A stretch of 64,000 nucleotides of DNA from Alphaproteobacteria bacterium (GTDB taxonomy: Bacteria > Pseudomonadota > Alphaproteobacteria > Elsterales > Elsteraceae): assembly GCA_004292755.1 (NCBI GenBank), contig RDXE01000037.1:1-64000 (forward strand), in the 5' to 3' direction. Numbering within the stretch: position 1 is the stretch's first letter; each line of letters begins with the position of its first letter. A program made the translations under genes and the position numbers. This document shows, one piece after another, positions 8,101-16,820 of the stretch. Under the pieces are notes generated by a model. That model worked only from the letters and a program-made list of their open reading frames with translations. It searched no databases and had not been told where the DNA came from.

Positions 8101-9335
8101 CCCGCCAGAGATCGGTTGTATTGCGCAGTGATCCAGGGTGTTAACGCTGGCAGGTCCGGCACCATGCCCAGGCCCGGCGAGGCGGGCAGGCGATAATCCC
8201 CAGCGACAAGGCTGCCGGCACCCAGCACCAGGGTGCGCAGGGGGTTCGGATTGCAATCCACCTCCAGCCAACCATCGCCGCCAACGGCGGCCAGCAGATG
8301 GGCGGAGTGCGCAAGTCCAATGCCGCCGCCCAGCCAATGCGGGCAATAGCGCAGGCCGCGCGCAACCACCTCCTGCGCGACGCGCAAGCATCCGGTTACA
8401 CCGCCCCACTTGCCAACATCGGGCTGAACAATCGTCAGAAGATGCTGCGACAGGGCGGCATCGAACTCAGCCCCGCGCAAATTCTCGCCTCCAGCCAGGG
8501 GCAGTGGTGCTGCGTAGGCAAGCCGTCGCCAGTGATCGAGGGGGCTATCCACTGGCATCGGTTCCTCCAACCAGCCGACGCCCAGATCGGCCAGGGCGAC
8601 TGACATGTGGGCAGCCTCCGGCAAGTCCCACGCTTGATTGGCGTCGGTGAACAGCTCGCAACTCGCGGGCAGTGCTGCGCGCACCGCTGCCACCCGTTCC
8701 AAGTCGCGCTCGCGCCCAAACCCGAGCTTCAGCTTGACCGCACGAAACCCGTCACCCACGGCACTCACCGCCGTCGCAACCGCACCAGCGGGGTTAATCC
8801 CGCTGGCATATGCGCGCACCACGCCGTGGTGACCGCGGCCACCCAGGGCGCGCCACAACGGGGTGCCATAGTGTTGCGCTGCAAGATCCCAGAGCGCTTG
8901 ATCAAGTCCGGCAATGGTCTGGGCAAATGGACCAACTTCCCCCGATTGCAGCACCAGCGCGTGGCTACGGCGGGTCAGGGCGACGAAGGCTTCTGCGGGT
9001 CCCTGCCAAGTGCGGTCAGCCAGCAACGGCGCCAGCACCTCGACGGCTAGGGCGGCGCGGTGTTCGGCCCCGACGGACGGGAAATTGCACCACACCTCGC
9101 CCCAGCCGATGGCACCGGTGCGATCCTCCACAGCGATCAGCACCATGGGCCGCTCGGTCATCACGCCGAAGGCAGTCACCACTGGCTCCGCAATGGGGAC
9201 GCGGACGGCCATGCTGCTAACCCGCCGGATCGACAGATGCTCCGCAGCAGCACCCTGGGGGATCGTGGCTGTATCCATCGCGATAGCTGACGCTGGCGCG
9301 TTGGTTGGGTCAACCCCAGCAACGATGCTGGTCAT
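8097..9335 (-). CDS. Mandelate racemase/muconate lactonizing enzyme family protein
   Basis: An enolase-superfamily enzyme of about 412 residues. The capping domain is N-terminal. The barrel carries KLKLG (catalytic Lys pair), FTDANQAW, WLEEP and GGEN (three acidic Mg2+ ligands), then QPDVGKWGG, whose Lys is typical of the muconate-lactonizing/OSBS/epimerase subgroup. It abstracts an alpha proton of a carboxylate substrate that cannot be named here. An upstream TTG at 9353 lies inside the preceding terminator's tail, so ATG 9335 or ATG 9278 is more likely as start. It lies downstream of the FecR gene but is separated from it by that terminator. Confidence 0.82.
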   Translation of the reverse strand: MTSIVAGVDPTNAPASAIAMDTATIPQGAAAEHLSIRRVSSMAVRVPIAEPVVTAFGVMTERPMVLIAVEDRTGAIGWGEVWCNFPSVGAEHRAALAVEVLAPLLADRTWQGPAEAFVALTRRSHALVLQSGEVGPFAQTIAGLDQALWDLAAQHYGTPLWRALGGRGHHGVVRAYASGINPAGAVATAVSAVGDGFRAVKLKLGFGRERDLERVAAVRAALPASCELFTDANQAWDLPEAAHMSVALADLGVGWLEEPMPVDSPLDHWRRLAYAAPLPLAGGENLRGAEFDAALSQHLLTIVQPDVGKWGGVTGCLRVAQEVVARGLRYCPHWLGGGIGLAHSAHLLAAVGGDGWLEVDCNPNPLRTLVLGAGSLVAGDYRLPASPGLGMVPDLPALTPWITAQYNRSLAG

Positions 9336-9353
9336 CGATCCCCAAAACGACAA

Positions 9354-9375
9354 CAGCCCGCATTGCTGCGGGCTG
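9354..9375 (-). terminator. Intrinsic terminator after the FecR gene
   Basis: CAGCCCGCA and TGCGGGCTG form a 9-bp GC-rich stem with a 4-nt loop. Read on the minus strand it is followed by TTGTCGTTTT. It lies 40 bp beyond the stop of the FecR-domain gene. Confidence 0.8.
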
Positions 9376-9415
9376 TGCCAAGACGTCGGGCCGCTTGGAC
9401 CGAGGACCAGTCCAC

Positions 9416-10648
9416 CTATGGGCGGGTCGGCACGCTCGGAGCTGCCGGGATCGACGGTGCAGTCGGCACCGTGATGGTCGGCAATGCTGGCGGCGGCGGC
9501 GGCGACGGGGCAACCACCGGTGGCGGCGGAGTAACCACCGGCGGCGGCGGTGTCACGACGGGCGGCGGCGGAGTGACCACCGGCGGCGGCGGTGTCACGA
9601 CCGGTGGTGGCGGCGTCACCACTGGCGGCGGTGGCGTCACCACTGGCGGCGGCGGGGGTGCAGTCGGCCGCTGCGTCGTTTGCTGCACTGTGGTTTGCAC
9701 AGTGTTCTGCACTGACGGCGGGATCGGCGTTGGGGTCGCGGCAACCGGCGGAACAGTCGTGGTGCGCGGCGTAACCGGCACGGACGGCGTGCTTGGCGGC
9801 GTCGGCGTGCTGCTGGTCGTCCCACTCGTGCTGCTGATCGCGGTGTTGACCTGCTGGTTGGTCACGCGCGGAGTGGTTTGGGTTGCGGTCCCGCCGCCGC
9901 TGCCACCACCAGATCCACCCGAGGCCGAACCCTCAAAGTTGGACAGCACGTTCGCCAAAACCTGCGGTGTCGCGCGGGTTGGCGGAGTGATGGTCGGCGC
10001 ACCGCCACCAGACCCACCCGGTGTCGCTGCTGGAGCGTTTGGGCCCCCCACCGCTGGTGGAGCGGTCACGGTGGTCTGGAAGCCAGGCGGCACCACAATC
10101 GGAGCACCCGTCCCGGTTTGCACAGTCACTTGACCAAAGCCGGCTGTCACCGAGGTTTGGTTGTTCACAGCATTGTGGTTCACGCTGGCGATGCCACCGC
10201 GGATACCGATGGTGGCAACGGGGGTACGGACCGAGACACCCCCCTGCTTGGACAGCGCTCCACCAACAAACCGGACGGCGCCACTGGCCACATTCAGGCC
10301 CAGGCTGCCAGAACGGCTTTGCGGGTTATAGACGAACTCGTCGATAGTGAGCTCAGCCGACGGGCCGACTGTCACCGCCGAGCGGTCCAGGAACATGATC
10401 TGGGTCTGGCCGCCCGCATCGGTTACAATGCGCTCGCGGAACTGAACATCCTGACCAGCCTGCAGCGTGCGCCGTTCCCCTTGCGGCGAGACCGCAAAGG
10501 CTGATGGATTCACGGCACCTGCGATCCCAACCCGCTCCGCATAGGCGGGAGAGGTCAGCACCAGCGCAAGCGCTGTGAGCGACAATGCGCTGCTCAGCAG
10601 CGCACGACCGCGGCGAGTAGTAGTGGTCGGAGTTGCACCGTTGTCCAT
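9416..10648 (-). CDS. Secreted FecR-domain protein with PPPPVVT repeat tail
   Basis: The protein has 410 residues and a signal peptide (about 15-38, ending SPAYA). A FecR domain spans about 45-170, with IMFLDRSAVTVGPSAELTID and VSVRTPVATIGIRGG. A Gly/Ser/Thr-rich linker follows, then seven copies of PPPPVVT near the C-terminus. Unlike FecR of iron signalling it has no cytoplasmic anti-sigma part, and no sigma factor or TonB receptor is adjacent. ATG 10648 follows GGGAGAG. It lies 13 bp after the outer-membrane barrel gene, so the pair is probably one operon. The export route and role are unknown. Confidence 0.8.
   Translation of the reverse strand: MDNGATPTTTTRRGRALLSSALSLTALALVLTSPAYAERVGIAGAVNPSAFAVSPQGERRTLQAGQDVQFRERIVTDAGGQTQIMFLDRSAVTVGPSAELTIDEFVYNPQSRSGSLGLNVASGAVRFVGGALSKQGGVSVRTPVATIGIRGGIASVNHNAVNNQTSVTAGFGQVTVQTGTGAPIVVPPGFQTTVTAPPAVGGPNAPAATPGGSGGGAPTITPPTRATPQVLANVLSNFEGSASGGSGGGSGGGTATQTTPRVTNQQVNTAISSTSGTTSSTPTPPSTPSVPVTPRTTTVPPVAATPTPIPPSVQNTVQTTVQQTTQRPTAPPPPPVVTPPPPVVTPPPPVVTPPPPVVTPPPPVVTPPPPVVTPPPPVVAPSPPPPPALPTITVPTAPSIPAAPSVPTRP
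9510..9660. repeat. 21-bp tandem coding repeat (seven PPPPVVT units)
   Basis: About seven imperfect 21-bp units, built of GGCGGCGGCGG blocks separated by GTNACNAC blocks, code for PPPPVVT on the minus strand. The synonymous differences between units show that the array is not brand new. Copy number may still vary by slippage. Confidence 0.85.
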
Positions 10649-10661
10649 TGAGGTCTCTCCC

Positions 10662-12050
10662 TCAGAACGACCGCGTGATGCCCAGGAGCGTGCTGAAGTT
10701 CCGGTATTCATAGTTGGTCAGGCTCGAATCCACGCGGGACTGCTGGAGTTGCACGAACGTGGACCAGCCACCTTCAAGCGGCACGAGGCCTGTAACCCCG
10801 AAACGCCACTCCCGATCTTCCCGGGTGCGCCGCAAATCGACAGACGGATCTGGTTTTGAGTAATCCGTCCACAACCGTTGCGCACTGAACGTCACCGTCC
10901 ACGGCTGAGGCAGGATCGCTACAGGCGACGGGAACCGCAAGGTGTAATTGCCGCCTAAGCTGAATTCTATAAGGTCGTTGAAGTCGCGAGAGCCGCTACG
11001 ATTTCTAAATCCGAGATCAGCGCCGATGATGTTGGTTTCGGTCAGCGGCAGCCGGATGCGCGATGTGACGCCGTTCTCCCAACCGTCCAGCTGAGTATTC
11101 GTCGTGCGCGTACCAAAGTTGTTGTGAGCGCGGTAGCGGCGTTCCACCTGACCGTCAATGTATAGGCCGTTTTCAAAGGTCTTCTGGACGTCCACACCAA
11201 CACCCCAGGAGCCTTGATACCAGTGGTAATCCAAGCCAATACCGCTCACCACGACGTGAGGGCGGATGGTGAAACTGGAATCACCGGCGATTGGCGCAAA
11301 CCGCACCCCGGAGCGCACCTCGGCCAGCATCAGGTCGAGGGAGGAGAGGGCGAACTGGCGCGTGCCATAGAATACGGCGTCGGTGTCCCAAGCCGTGCTG
11401 CTACCCTCGGCCAGCGGCATCCTGTAGCGGATGGCACCGGAGACAAACAGGTTGCTGTCTGCCCGCTTGCGGGAAGAGTCGGTCGCCCGGATGTCATCGC
11501 CGAGCGAACGCAGCAGACCCGAGTTCGGGCCCGAATTGGCGTTGGACTGATAGCGGAACCCGAACGTGACCGATGCGGTTACAGGTGAGCCGCGCTCCTG
11601 ATCCGAGATCTGTGCCAGCACCTGACGCGACGCCGCGCGCACATCCTCCGGTGCCGTCGGATCATCGGCTGTCTGCTGGAGGTAGACCCGGGCGATTTCC
11701 AGCGAGTTCAGGCGGTAGTACAGCGCACCCAGCTCATAGCGCACCCGCGGCAGGTCCGGATTGAGGATGAGCAACCGCTCAAACGCCATGATGCCGCCTT
11801 CCAGGTCGCCATTGTCGATGGCAAGGCGTGCGAACTCGAAAATCAATTCAAGATTCGTGGGGTCCTGCAGCATGCGCTGGAACAACTGGTCCAGCCGCTC
11901 GCCGACAGGGCCGGTGGGTTGGGCTTGCGCCAACATCTGCACCCGCTCCACCAAAGGCTGCCGCTCCTGCGCGGTTGCAGTCTTGGAGCAGGCCAAAGCC
12001 ACGGCTGCGGCCGCAACGGACAAGGCTACCGAACGAAGAAAAGTCGACAT
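10662..12050 (-). CDS. Outer-membrane beta-barrel protein with N-terminal TPR (Slam-like architecture)
   Basis: The protein has 462 residues. A signal peptide is at about 1-28. Helical TPR-type repeats follow at about 45-145 (NLELIFEFARLAIDNGDLEG, then RVRYELGALYYRLNSLEIAR). A long antiparallel beta-strand region starts near GFRYQSNANSGPN and ends with the outer-membrane C-terminal Phe (LLGITRSF). A periplasmic TPR plus a DUF560-like barrel is the layout of surface lipoprotein assembly modifiers, but sequence alone does not prove that family. ATG 12050 is chosen because the signal peptide follows directly. The FecR gene follows 13 bp later. Confidence 0.72.
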   Translation of the reverse strand: MSTFLRSVALSVAAAAVALACSKTATAQERQPLVERVQMLAQAQPTGPVGERLDQLFQRMLQDPTNLELIFEFARLAIDNGDLEGGIMAFERLLILNPDLPRVRYELGALYYRLNSLEIARVYLQQTADDPTAPEDVRAASRQVLAQISDQERGSPVTASVTFGFRYQSNANSGPNSGLLRSLGDDIRATDSSRKRADSNLFVSGAIRYRMPLAEGSSTAWDTDAVFYGTRQFALSSLDLMLAEVRSGVRFAPIAGDSSFTIRPHVVVSGIGLDYHWYQGSWGVGVDVQKTFENGLYIDGQVERRYRAHNNFGTRTTNTQLDGWENGVTSRIRLPLTETNIIGADLGFRNRSGSRDFNDLIEFSLGGNYTLRFPSPVAILPQPWTVTFSAQRLWTDYSKPDPSVDLRRTREDREWRFGVTGLVPLEGGWSTFVQLQQSRVDSSLTNYEYRNFSTLLGITRSF

Positions 12051-12168
12051 GCGTCGCGCCGCTCTCGCTATCAAAGGCCGGGTGCCGTCACCTTACGGCA
12101 AACAGCCGCAAATGACAGACGGTTTATGCCAGATTGTCTGGTCCGAAAGTGGCTATGTGGCAAAAACA

Positions 12169-12609
12169 TCACACCACATCGAACGCAAGTCGTCCTTCGC
12201 CCATGCCGAACAAGATGAAGTGCTGGTAGGGATCAATCCCGACCGCCCGCACGTCGGCATAGGTGTCCAGGTAGCGGCTCGAATCAAACCGCGCGCTTGG
12301 ATCCCGCCCCTCTCGCCACCCAAAAGACGTGTAGTGCAGCAAAGGGTCGATCCCGGCTGCTGCGACATCAGGATTGCGCGAGGTGTAATAGCTACGATCA
12401 AACCCTGCGAACTCCGCATTGGCGGAACGCCCCTCGCGCCAGCCATGGGCGAGCCAATGGGCCAGCGGGTCGACGCCCGCTGCAACCACGTCGGAATAGA
12501 CCGACCGGTAGAATGCAGAGTCGAAGGTAAAGGTACGGCCATTCGAGCCCGTGGTCGGGCGAGTCGGAGCCGTTGGGGCGGACGGGACAGTGGGTTGGGT
12601 GATCGACAT
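12169..12609 (-). CDS. Small protein of three NPDVxxAGxDPLxHY repeats
   Basis: The 146 residues consist of a Thr/Pro-rich leader (1-26) and three tandem units of about 37 residues. Each unit has the pattern FDxxxY, then (N)PDV or SDV, AAGxDPLxHW/Y, FGWREGR. Such units occur in large alphaproteobacterial calcium-binding and surface proteins, usually near RTX repeats. Here they make up the whole protein, with no signal peptide. ATG 12609 has AGGA upstream. It lies between the fatty-acyl-CoA genes and the TPR/barrel and FecR genes on the same strand. The function is unknown. Confidence 0.75.
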   Translation of the reverse strand: MSITQPTVPSAPTAPTRPTTGSNGRTFTFDSAFYRSVYSDVVAAGVDPLAHWLAHGWREGRSANAEFAGFDRSYYTSRNPDVAAAGIDPLLHYTSFGWREGRDPSARFDSSRYLDTYADVRAVGIDPYQHFILFGMGEGRLAFDVV

Positions 12610-12640
12610 GCCGAATCCTGGGGCCGGGGGGCGAACAAGC

Positions 12641-14158
12641 TCAATCCGCAGAGTCGTCTAGATCAATCGGCAGTGACAGTCGAGCGCGACGCCGCAACCA
12701 CGGAGATGGTCGGTAGCGCGCCTCGCCAGTCAACGCAAACAACCTGTACGCCGCATCATAGACCGTTGTGATACCGAGGTCGCGCGCAATAGCGAACGGG
12801 CCTTGTGGATATCCAAGACCCAGCATCGCCGCCCGATCGATATCGGCGGGTGCTGCCAAACGGCTCTGCGCGGCATCGCAGGCAATCTGCACCATCATCA
12901 CGACAAGCCGCTGCAGGATAAAGCCCGCACTGTCGCGGATTCGGCAGACCGGCACACCGTCGCGCCGCAACAGGTTCGCGAAGGCAGCACCGATCGCTGG
13001 GTCTGCCCCCGGTGCCGCCATCACCACGCGACACCGATCCCACCGTGCCAGCGGGTCCAGAGCCACGGTGCGGGCAGGGCAGAGGGTCAGGCGTGCTGCG
13101 GCCTCGGTACAATCCAGGCCAACTGGAGTCACCAGGGCAATCGCCGCCGCCGAGGGGCGGGCGGCTGCCTCCACCTCCGCCCCGAGCGAGCGCAAGAGAG
13201 TGGTCGCCCCCAATTGCCACGGCCCGGGCTCCACCCAGATCGGCGGGAGCGGCAGGGCATGTGCCACGGGCTCGGCTGCCGAACTGGGATCGGGAGGATA
13301 GGCATAAAACCCTTTCCCCGATTTTCGTCCCAGCAGCCCCGCAGCCACCCGTGCTGCGACCCCCGGCGTTGGCTGAAAGCGTGGCTCCTGCCAATACCCG
13401 TCGTAGACTTGGCGCATCACCGCGGCCGACACATCGAGGCCGGTCAGATCCAGCACCTCAAATGGTCCCATGCGAAAGTCCAGGCACCGCGTCATCACAT
13501 GGTCGACCACCGATGGCTCGGCGACACCTTCGGCCAGGATGCGCAAGGCCTCACCGGTGTAGCCCCGGCTGAGGGTGTTGACCAGGAAGCCCGGTCGGTC
13601 CGCCACCGTCACGGGATGATGACCAAGCGCCTGGATGATCGCCGTGGCACGCGCTGTCACGGCCTGGGTTGTCCGCGCGCCGGGAATCACCTCAACCAGC
13701 TTCATCAGCGGTGCAGGATTGAAGAAGTGGAGGCCGATCACCCGCTCCGGCTGCTGACACGCTGCTGCAATGGCCGCGATGGAGAGTGAGGAAGTGTTGC
13801 TGGCCAGAATCGCCTGCGGTCTGGCCATAGCCTCTAACTGCTCAAACACGTGGCGTTTGACGGCTGCGTCCTCGACCACGGCTTCGATGGCGAGGTCGAA
13901 TGGCTCCAGCGCGGTTAAACTGTCGACTGGCAGCAGACGCGCCATGCTGGCGGTGGCGTGATCGCGCGATAGGCTGCCCTTGGCGACCAACCGGTCGAGG
14001 TGTTGACCGATCGCTGCCACGGCGTCGCTAACGGCGGCGGGCCGGGCATCGACCAGCTGCACCCGCCAGCCGTGGGTGGCGAACACCTGCGCAATGCCAC
14101 GGCCCATGGCCCCGGCTCCCACCACGGCAAGGGTGCCGGTGCTTGGTGACTGGGTCAT
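12641..14158 (-). CDS. paaH: 3-hydroxyacyl-CoA dehydrogenase (PaaH/PaaC-like)
   Basis: This 505-residue enzyme oxidises 3-hydroxyacyl-CoA with NAD+. The NAD fold begins at VVGAGAMGRGIAQVF, the catalytic His is in VIGLHFFNPAPLMKLVEV, and the 3HCDH C-terminal domain contains DLTGLDV and GRKSGKGFYAY. A second shorter 3HCDH-like domain lies at about 400-490 (GFILQRLVVMMVQ). This two-domain form is usual in PaaH/PaaC of phenylacetyl-CoA degradation. The start at 14158 lies one base after the hydratase stop, so the two are coupled. Other paa genes are not present, so a general beta-oxidation role remains possible. Confidence 0.85.
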   Translation of the reverse strand: MTQSPSTGTLAVVGAGAMGRGIAQVFATHGWRVQLVDARPAAVSDAVAAIGQHLDRLVAKGSLSRDHATASMARLLPVDSLTALEPFDLAIEAVVEDAAVKRHVFEQLEAMARPQAILASNTSSLSIAAIAAACQQPERVIGLHFFNPAPLMKLVEVIPGARTTQAVTARATAIIQALGHHPVTVADRPGFLVNTLSRGYTGEALRILAEGVAEPSVVDHVMTRCLDFRMGPFEVLDLTGLDVSAAVMRQVYDGYWQEPRFQPTPGVAARVAAGLLGRKSGKGFYAYPPDPSSAAEPVAHALPLPPIWVEPGPWQLGATTLLRSLGAEVEAAARPSAAAIALVTPVGLDCTEAAARLTLCPARTVALDPLARWDRCRVVMAAPGADPAIGAAFANLLRRDGVPVCRIRDSAGFILQRLVVMMVQIACDAAQSRLAAPADIDRAAMLGLGYPQGPFAIARDLGITTVYDAAYRLFALTGEARYRPSPWLRRRARLSLPIDLDDSAD

Positions 14159-14159
14159 C

Positions 14160-14933
14160 TCAACGGCCCTCAAAGTGCGGTGGGCGCTTGTCCAAGAAGG
14201 CTTGCATGCCCTCACGGCGGTCTTCAGTGGCGAACAGCAGCTGGAAATTGGCGCGCTCCAGTGCCAGGGCTGTCTCAAGGGCAGCATCGGCACCCGCAAG
14301 CACCGTCTCCTTGATCTTGGCGACGGCAATCGACGGCAGGGCGGCGATCTCACTCGCCAGTTCGATGGCACGGGCTTCCGTTGCGTCGGGCTGTGTGACT
14401 TCGCTGATCAAGCCGATGCGCAGCGCTTCCTCCGCCGGGATGCGCATCCCAGTCAACAACAACCGCATCGCCTGTGCCTTGCCGACTGCTCGCAGCAAGC
14501 GCTGGGTGCCACCAGCGCCGGGCATGATGCCGACCCGGACCTCGGGCTGACCAAAGACAGCCGTGGTGGCGGCTATGATGATATCGGCATGCAGCGCAAG
14601 CTCGCAGCCGCCACCCAGGGCGAAACCACGCACCGCCGCAATCACGGGCTTAGGACACCCAGCAATTCGGCCCCACAGCCGATGGGTGGCGCGCTGGATC
14701 ATGGTGACAGCATCGGCTGCCACCAGCTCGGTCAAATCTGCCCCAGCGGCAAAGGCACGATCGCTGCCCGCAATGATAATGGCCCGCACCGCTGGGTCGG
14801 CACCTGCCAGATCCACCTGATCGGCCAGTTCGGCGCGCAGCGCCATGGTCAGGGCATTCAATGCCTCTGGTCGATTCAGCCGCAACAGTCGGACGTGGTC
14901 GGCAGGGTGCTCGACCAGAACAAACTCAGTCAT
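14160..14933 (-). CDS. Enoyl-CoA hydratase/isomerase (PaaF/PaaG-like crotonase)
   Basis: The protein has 257 residues, standard for crotonases. The oxyanion-hole loops are AFAAGADLTEL and VRGFALGGGCELAL, and the catalytic glutamates fall in GGGCE and in PEVRVGIMPGAGGTQ, so hydratase activity is expected. The C-terminal helix ends EGMQAFLDKRPPHFEGR, as in PaaF-type enzymes. ATG 14933 has GGGGGG/GAGG upstream and starts directly at the fold. It is coupled to the dehydrogenase that would use its product. Confidence 0.85.
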   Translation of the reverse strand: MTEFVLVEHPADHVRLLRLNRPEALNALTMALRAELADQVDLAGADPAVRAIIIAGSDRAFAAGADLTELVAADAVTMIQRATHRLWGRIAGCPKPVIAAVRGFALGGGCELALHADIIIAATTAVFGQPEVRVGIMPGAGGTQRLLRAVGKAQAMRLLLTGMRIPAEEALRIGLISEVTQPDATEARAIELASEIAALPSIAVAKIKETVLAGADAALETALALERANFQLLFATEDRREGMQAFLDKRPPHFEGR

Positions 14934-15003
14934 CCTCGATTTCCCCCCGGCGGCGACCATGAAAGGTCGGCGGGTCCTTGCCAAGAGGGGTGAAAGCCCA
15001 TAG

Positions 15004-15468
15004 GTGAACAGGATGCTCGTGTTGACACTGCTTCATGTGCTGGCTGCCATCCTGTGGGTTGGTGGGATGGCGTTCGCCCATCTCTGTCTTCGGCCAGCGG
15101 CGGAGGCAGTGCTGCCACCACCGCTGCGGCTGCCGTTGATGGCGGGTGCGCTGACTCGATTCTTCGTGATCGCGGCCATCTCAGCTGCGGTGCTGGTGGT
15201 AACCGGCCACGCCATGATCGTGTGGTTGGGTGGAATGGCAGCGGTCACGTGGCCAGTCCACATCATGCTCTTGTTGGGCTGGGTGATGGCTGGGCTATTG
15301 GCCTATCTGCTGCTGGTGCCGCGGCGTCGGCTGGTGGTGGCTGTTGCGGCTGCCGATTGGCCCCAGGCCGCTGCGGCCCTGAAGCAGGTTCGGCTGGTGG
15401 TCACCATCAATCTTGCGCTTGGTTTGGTCACCTCGGGCCTGGGCGCCAGTGCCCGGTGGGTGCCATGA
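15004..15468 (+). CDS. CopD-like four-helix membrane protein
   Basis: A 154-residue integral membrane protein with four helices (about 5-25, 45-70, 80-105, 125-150). The start LLHVLAAILWVGGMAFAHL, with a helix histidine, and the internal GHAMIVWLGG resemble the CopD / DUF2269-type family of copper or heme-binding membrane proteins. The start is GTG 15004 or ATG 15013. Its TGA overlaps the ATG of the next gene. The biochemical role is not known from sequence. Confidence 0.7.
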   Translation: MNRMLVLTLLHVLAAILWVGGMAFAHLCLRPAAEAVLPPPLRLPLMAGALTRFFVIAAISAAVLVVTGHAMIVWLGGMAAVTWPVHIMLLLGWVMAGLLAYLLLVPRRRLVVAVAAADWPQAAAALKQVRLVVTINLALGLVTSGLGASARWVP

Positions 15469-16820
15469 GCCGCGGCGGCGCCTTCGTTGTTGCCGTGGCG
15501 CTGATGGCTGGGGCTGCGGGGGTTGGTTGGCTGTGGTGGCAGGAATCAAGCCGCATCGCCCGGGTCCAGATGCCGACGACACCTGGCACCGGCGAGCCTG
15601 CACCGTCACCCGTCGCTCCGGCCACCCCACCATCGCCGGTGGTCGCGGCTCCCTCGGTGCCACCTGCGCCGGTGCTGCCGCCTGATCCGCCAAAACCCGC
15701 GGTCGACCCTGTGGCTCGGCTGTCGCTAGTGCCAGAGCTGGATTGGCGCGGCCTCTTGCGTGCCTATGCCCGCGTCGCGGGTGGGGCCGAGCCTTGGGTG
15801 GTGGACGCCTGGTCGATGCTGTCCGACTGCCGGGAGGCGGAGGCGACACGCGGCCAACCAGCTGGCGCCGCTGTCGCAGAGCGGAGCCGACAGGCCGTGA
15901 GTGGTGCGGAGTCAAGTCGCCTGCGCTTCGCCGTCGTCACGCCCAGTTTGGTGCAGGACGGCGCGCTGGTGGTGCCAGTGCCCGGTGCTGGTGCTGTGTT
16001 CAGCCAAACCTTCCAACCTGCCTTGATGTGTGCCGCGCGCTTTGGGTCTGGTGGGGTGCCGCGGTTGATCTTGCTGCAAACAGTTGAACCTGCCCCCTGG
16101 TCACGGCGCGTGCCGTTGGAGGCTGGCCTGCGCGAGGCGTTGGAGGCAAGTCCGGCAGCCTCTTTGCCCAGCGACTTGGTCATCGACTTCGCGGGACCTG
16201 GCGGCATCGGTGCAGATGGCGTGCTGTATGTTCCAGTGCGGATGGTTGCCCTGTTTGTCTGGCGGGATGAGGCGCGCACTCAGCCGGTTGCCGTGTTGGG
16301 CCATGCCGCCCCAGACAGTCAAGACCGCCCAGTTGCAGCCCTGCCGCCCGCGCCTCCCGTCCGGCGTCCAGCCGGTCCGCCCGCGCCAGATGCGCCCCGC
16401 CTGCAGCCGACGCCCCGGACCGGCGTCGACGTGCGCCCGCTGCCGCCGCCTCTGACCCAGGACGTGGCGCGCGCAGCGCCAGCCTCCCCATCCGTCAGTG
16501 CCGCCGGCACGGTGCCCACCGCATCCGCGCCGCCCGCCACCGGGACGACAGCGCCATCGCCACCATCTCCTGCGCCTGCGACTGCGGCACCAGCTGCGGC
16601 AGCGCGGCCCACCCACATCGTGACCCAGGACGCTGCCCTGCGGGCAGCACCCTCTCTGCAAGCGGATCGATTGGCGGTGGCGCGCGGCGGTGAGCGCTTG
16701 GCGATTGACGCACAAGTCCAGGGACCCGAGGGCATTCCGTGGATGGGAACCCGATTGCCCGATGGTCGCCGCGTCTGGGTGAGCGGTCGATTGCTACGGC
16801 CACTGGAGCCAGCGCCATGA
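15465..16820 (+). CDS. Membrane-anchored Pro-rich protein with C-terminal SH3 domain
   Basis: The protein has 451 residues. An N-terminal membrane helix (about 5-26) is followed by a Pro/Ala-rich segment, a globular region of about 170 residues (VARLSLVPELDWRGLLRAYA onward) that I do not recognise, a second long Pro/Ala linker, and a bacterial SH3 domain at about 383-450 (VTQDAALRAAPSLQADRLAV). SH3 domains of this type often bind cell-wall peptides, so a periplasmic position is likely. It overlaps both neighbours by ATGA, which points to a joint function with the CopD-like and MotE-like proteins. Confidence 0.72.
   Translation: MSRGGAFVVAVALMAGAAGVGWLWWQESSRIARVQMPTTPGTGEPAPSPVAPATPPSPVVAAPSVPPAPVLPPDPPKPAVDPVARLSLVPELDWRGLLRAYARVAGGAEPWVVDAWSMLSDCREAEATRGQPAGAAVAERSRQAVSGAESSRLRFAVVTPSLVQDGALVVPVPGAGAVFSQTFQPALMCAARFGSGGVPRLILLQTVEPAPWSRRVPLEAGLREALEASPAASLPSDLVIDFAGPGGIGADGVLYVPVRMVALFVWRDEARTQPVAVLGHAAPDSQDRPVAALPPAPPVRRPAGPPAPDAPRLQPTPRTGVDVRPLPPPLTQDVARAAPASPSVSAAGTVPTASAPPATGTTAPSPPSPAPATAAPAAAARPTHIVTQDAALRAAPSLQADRLAVARGGERLAIDAQVQGPEGIPWMGTRLPDGRRVWVSGRLLRPLEPAP

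Noticed and set aside
9510-9660. Regularly spaced repeats that could suggest a CRISPR array
   Set aside because: The units are 21-bp coding repeats with no unique spacers and they stay in frame as PPPPVVT.
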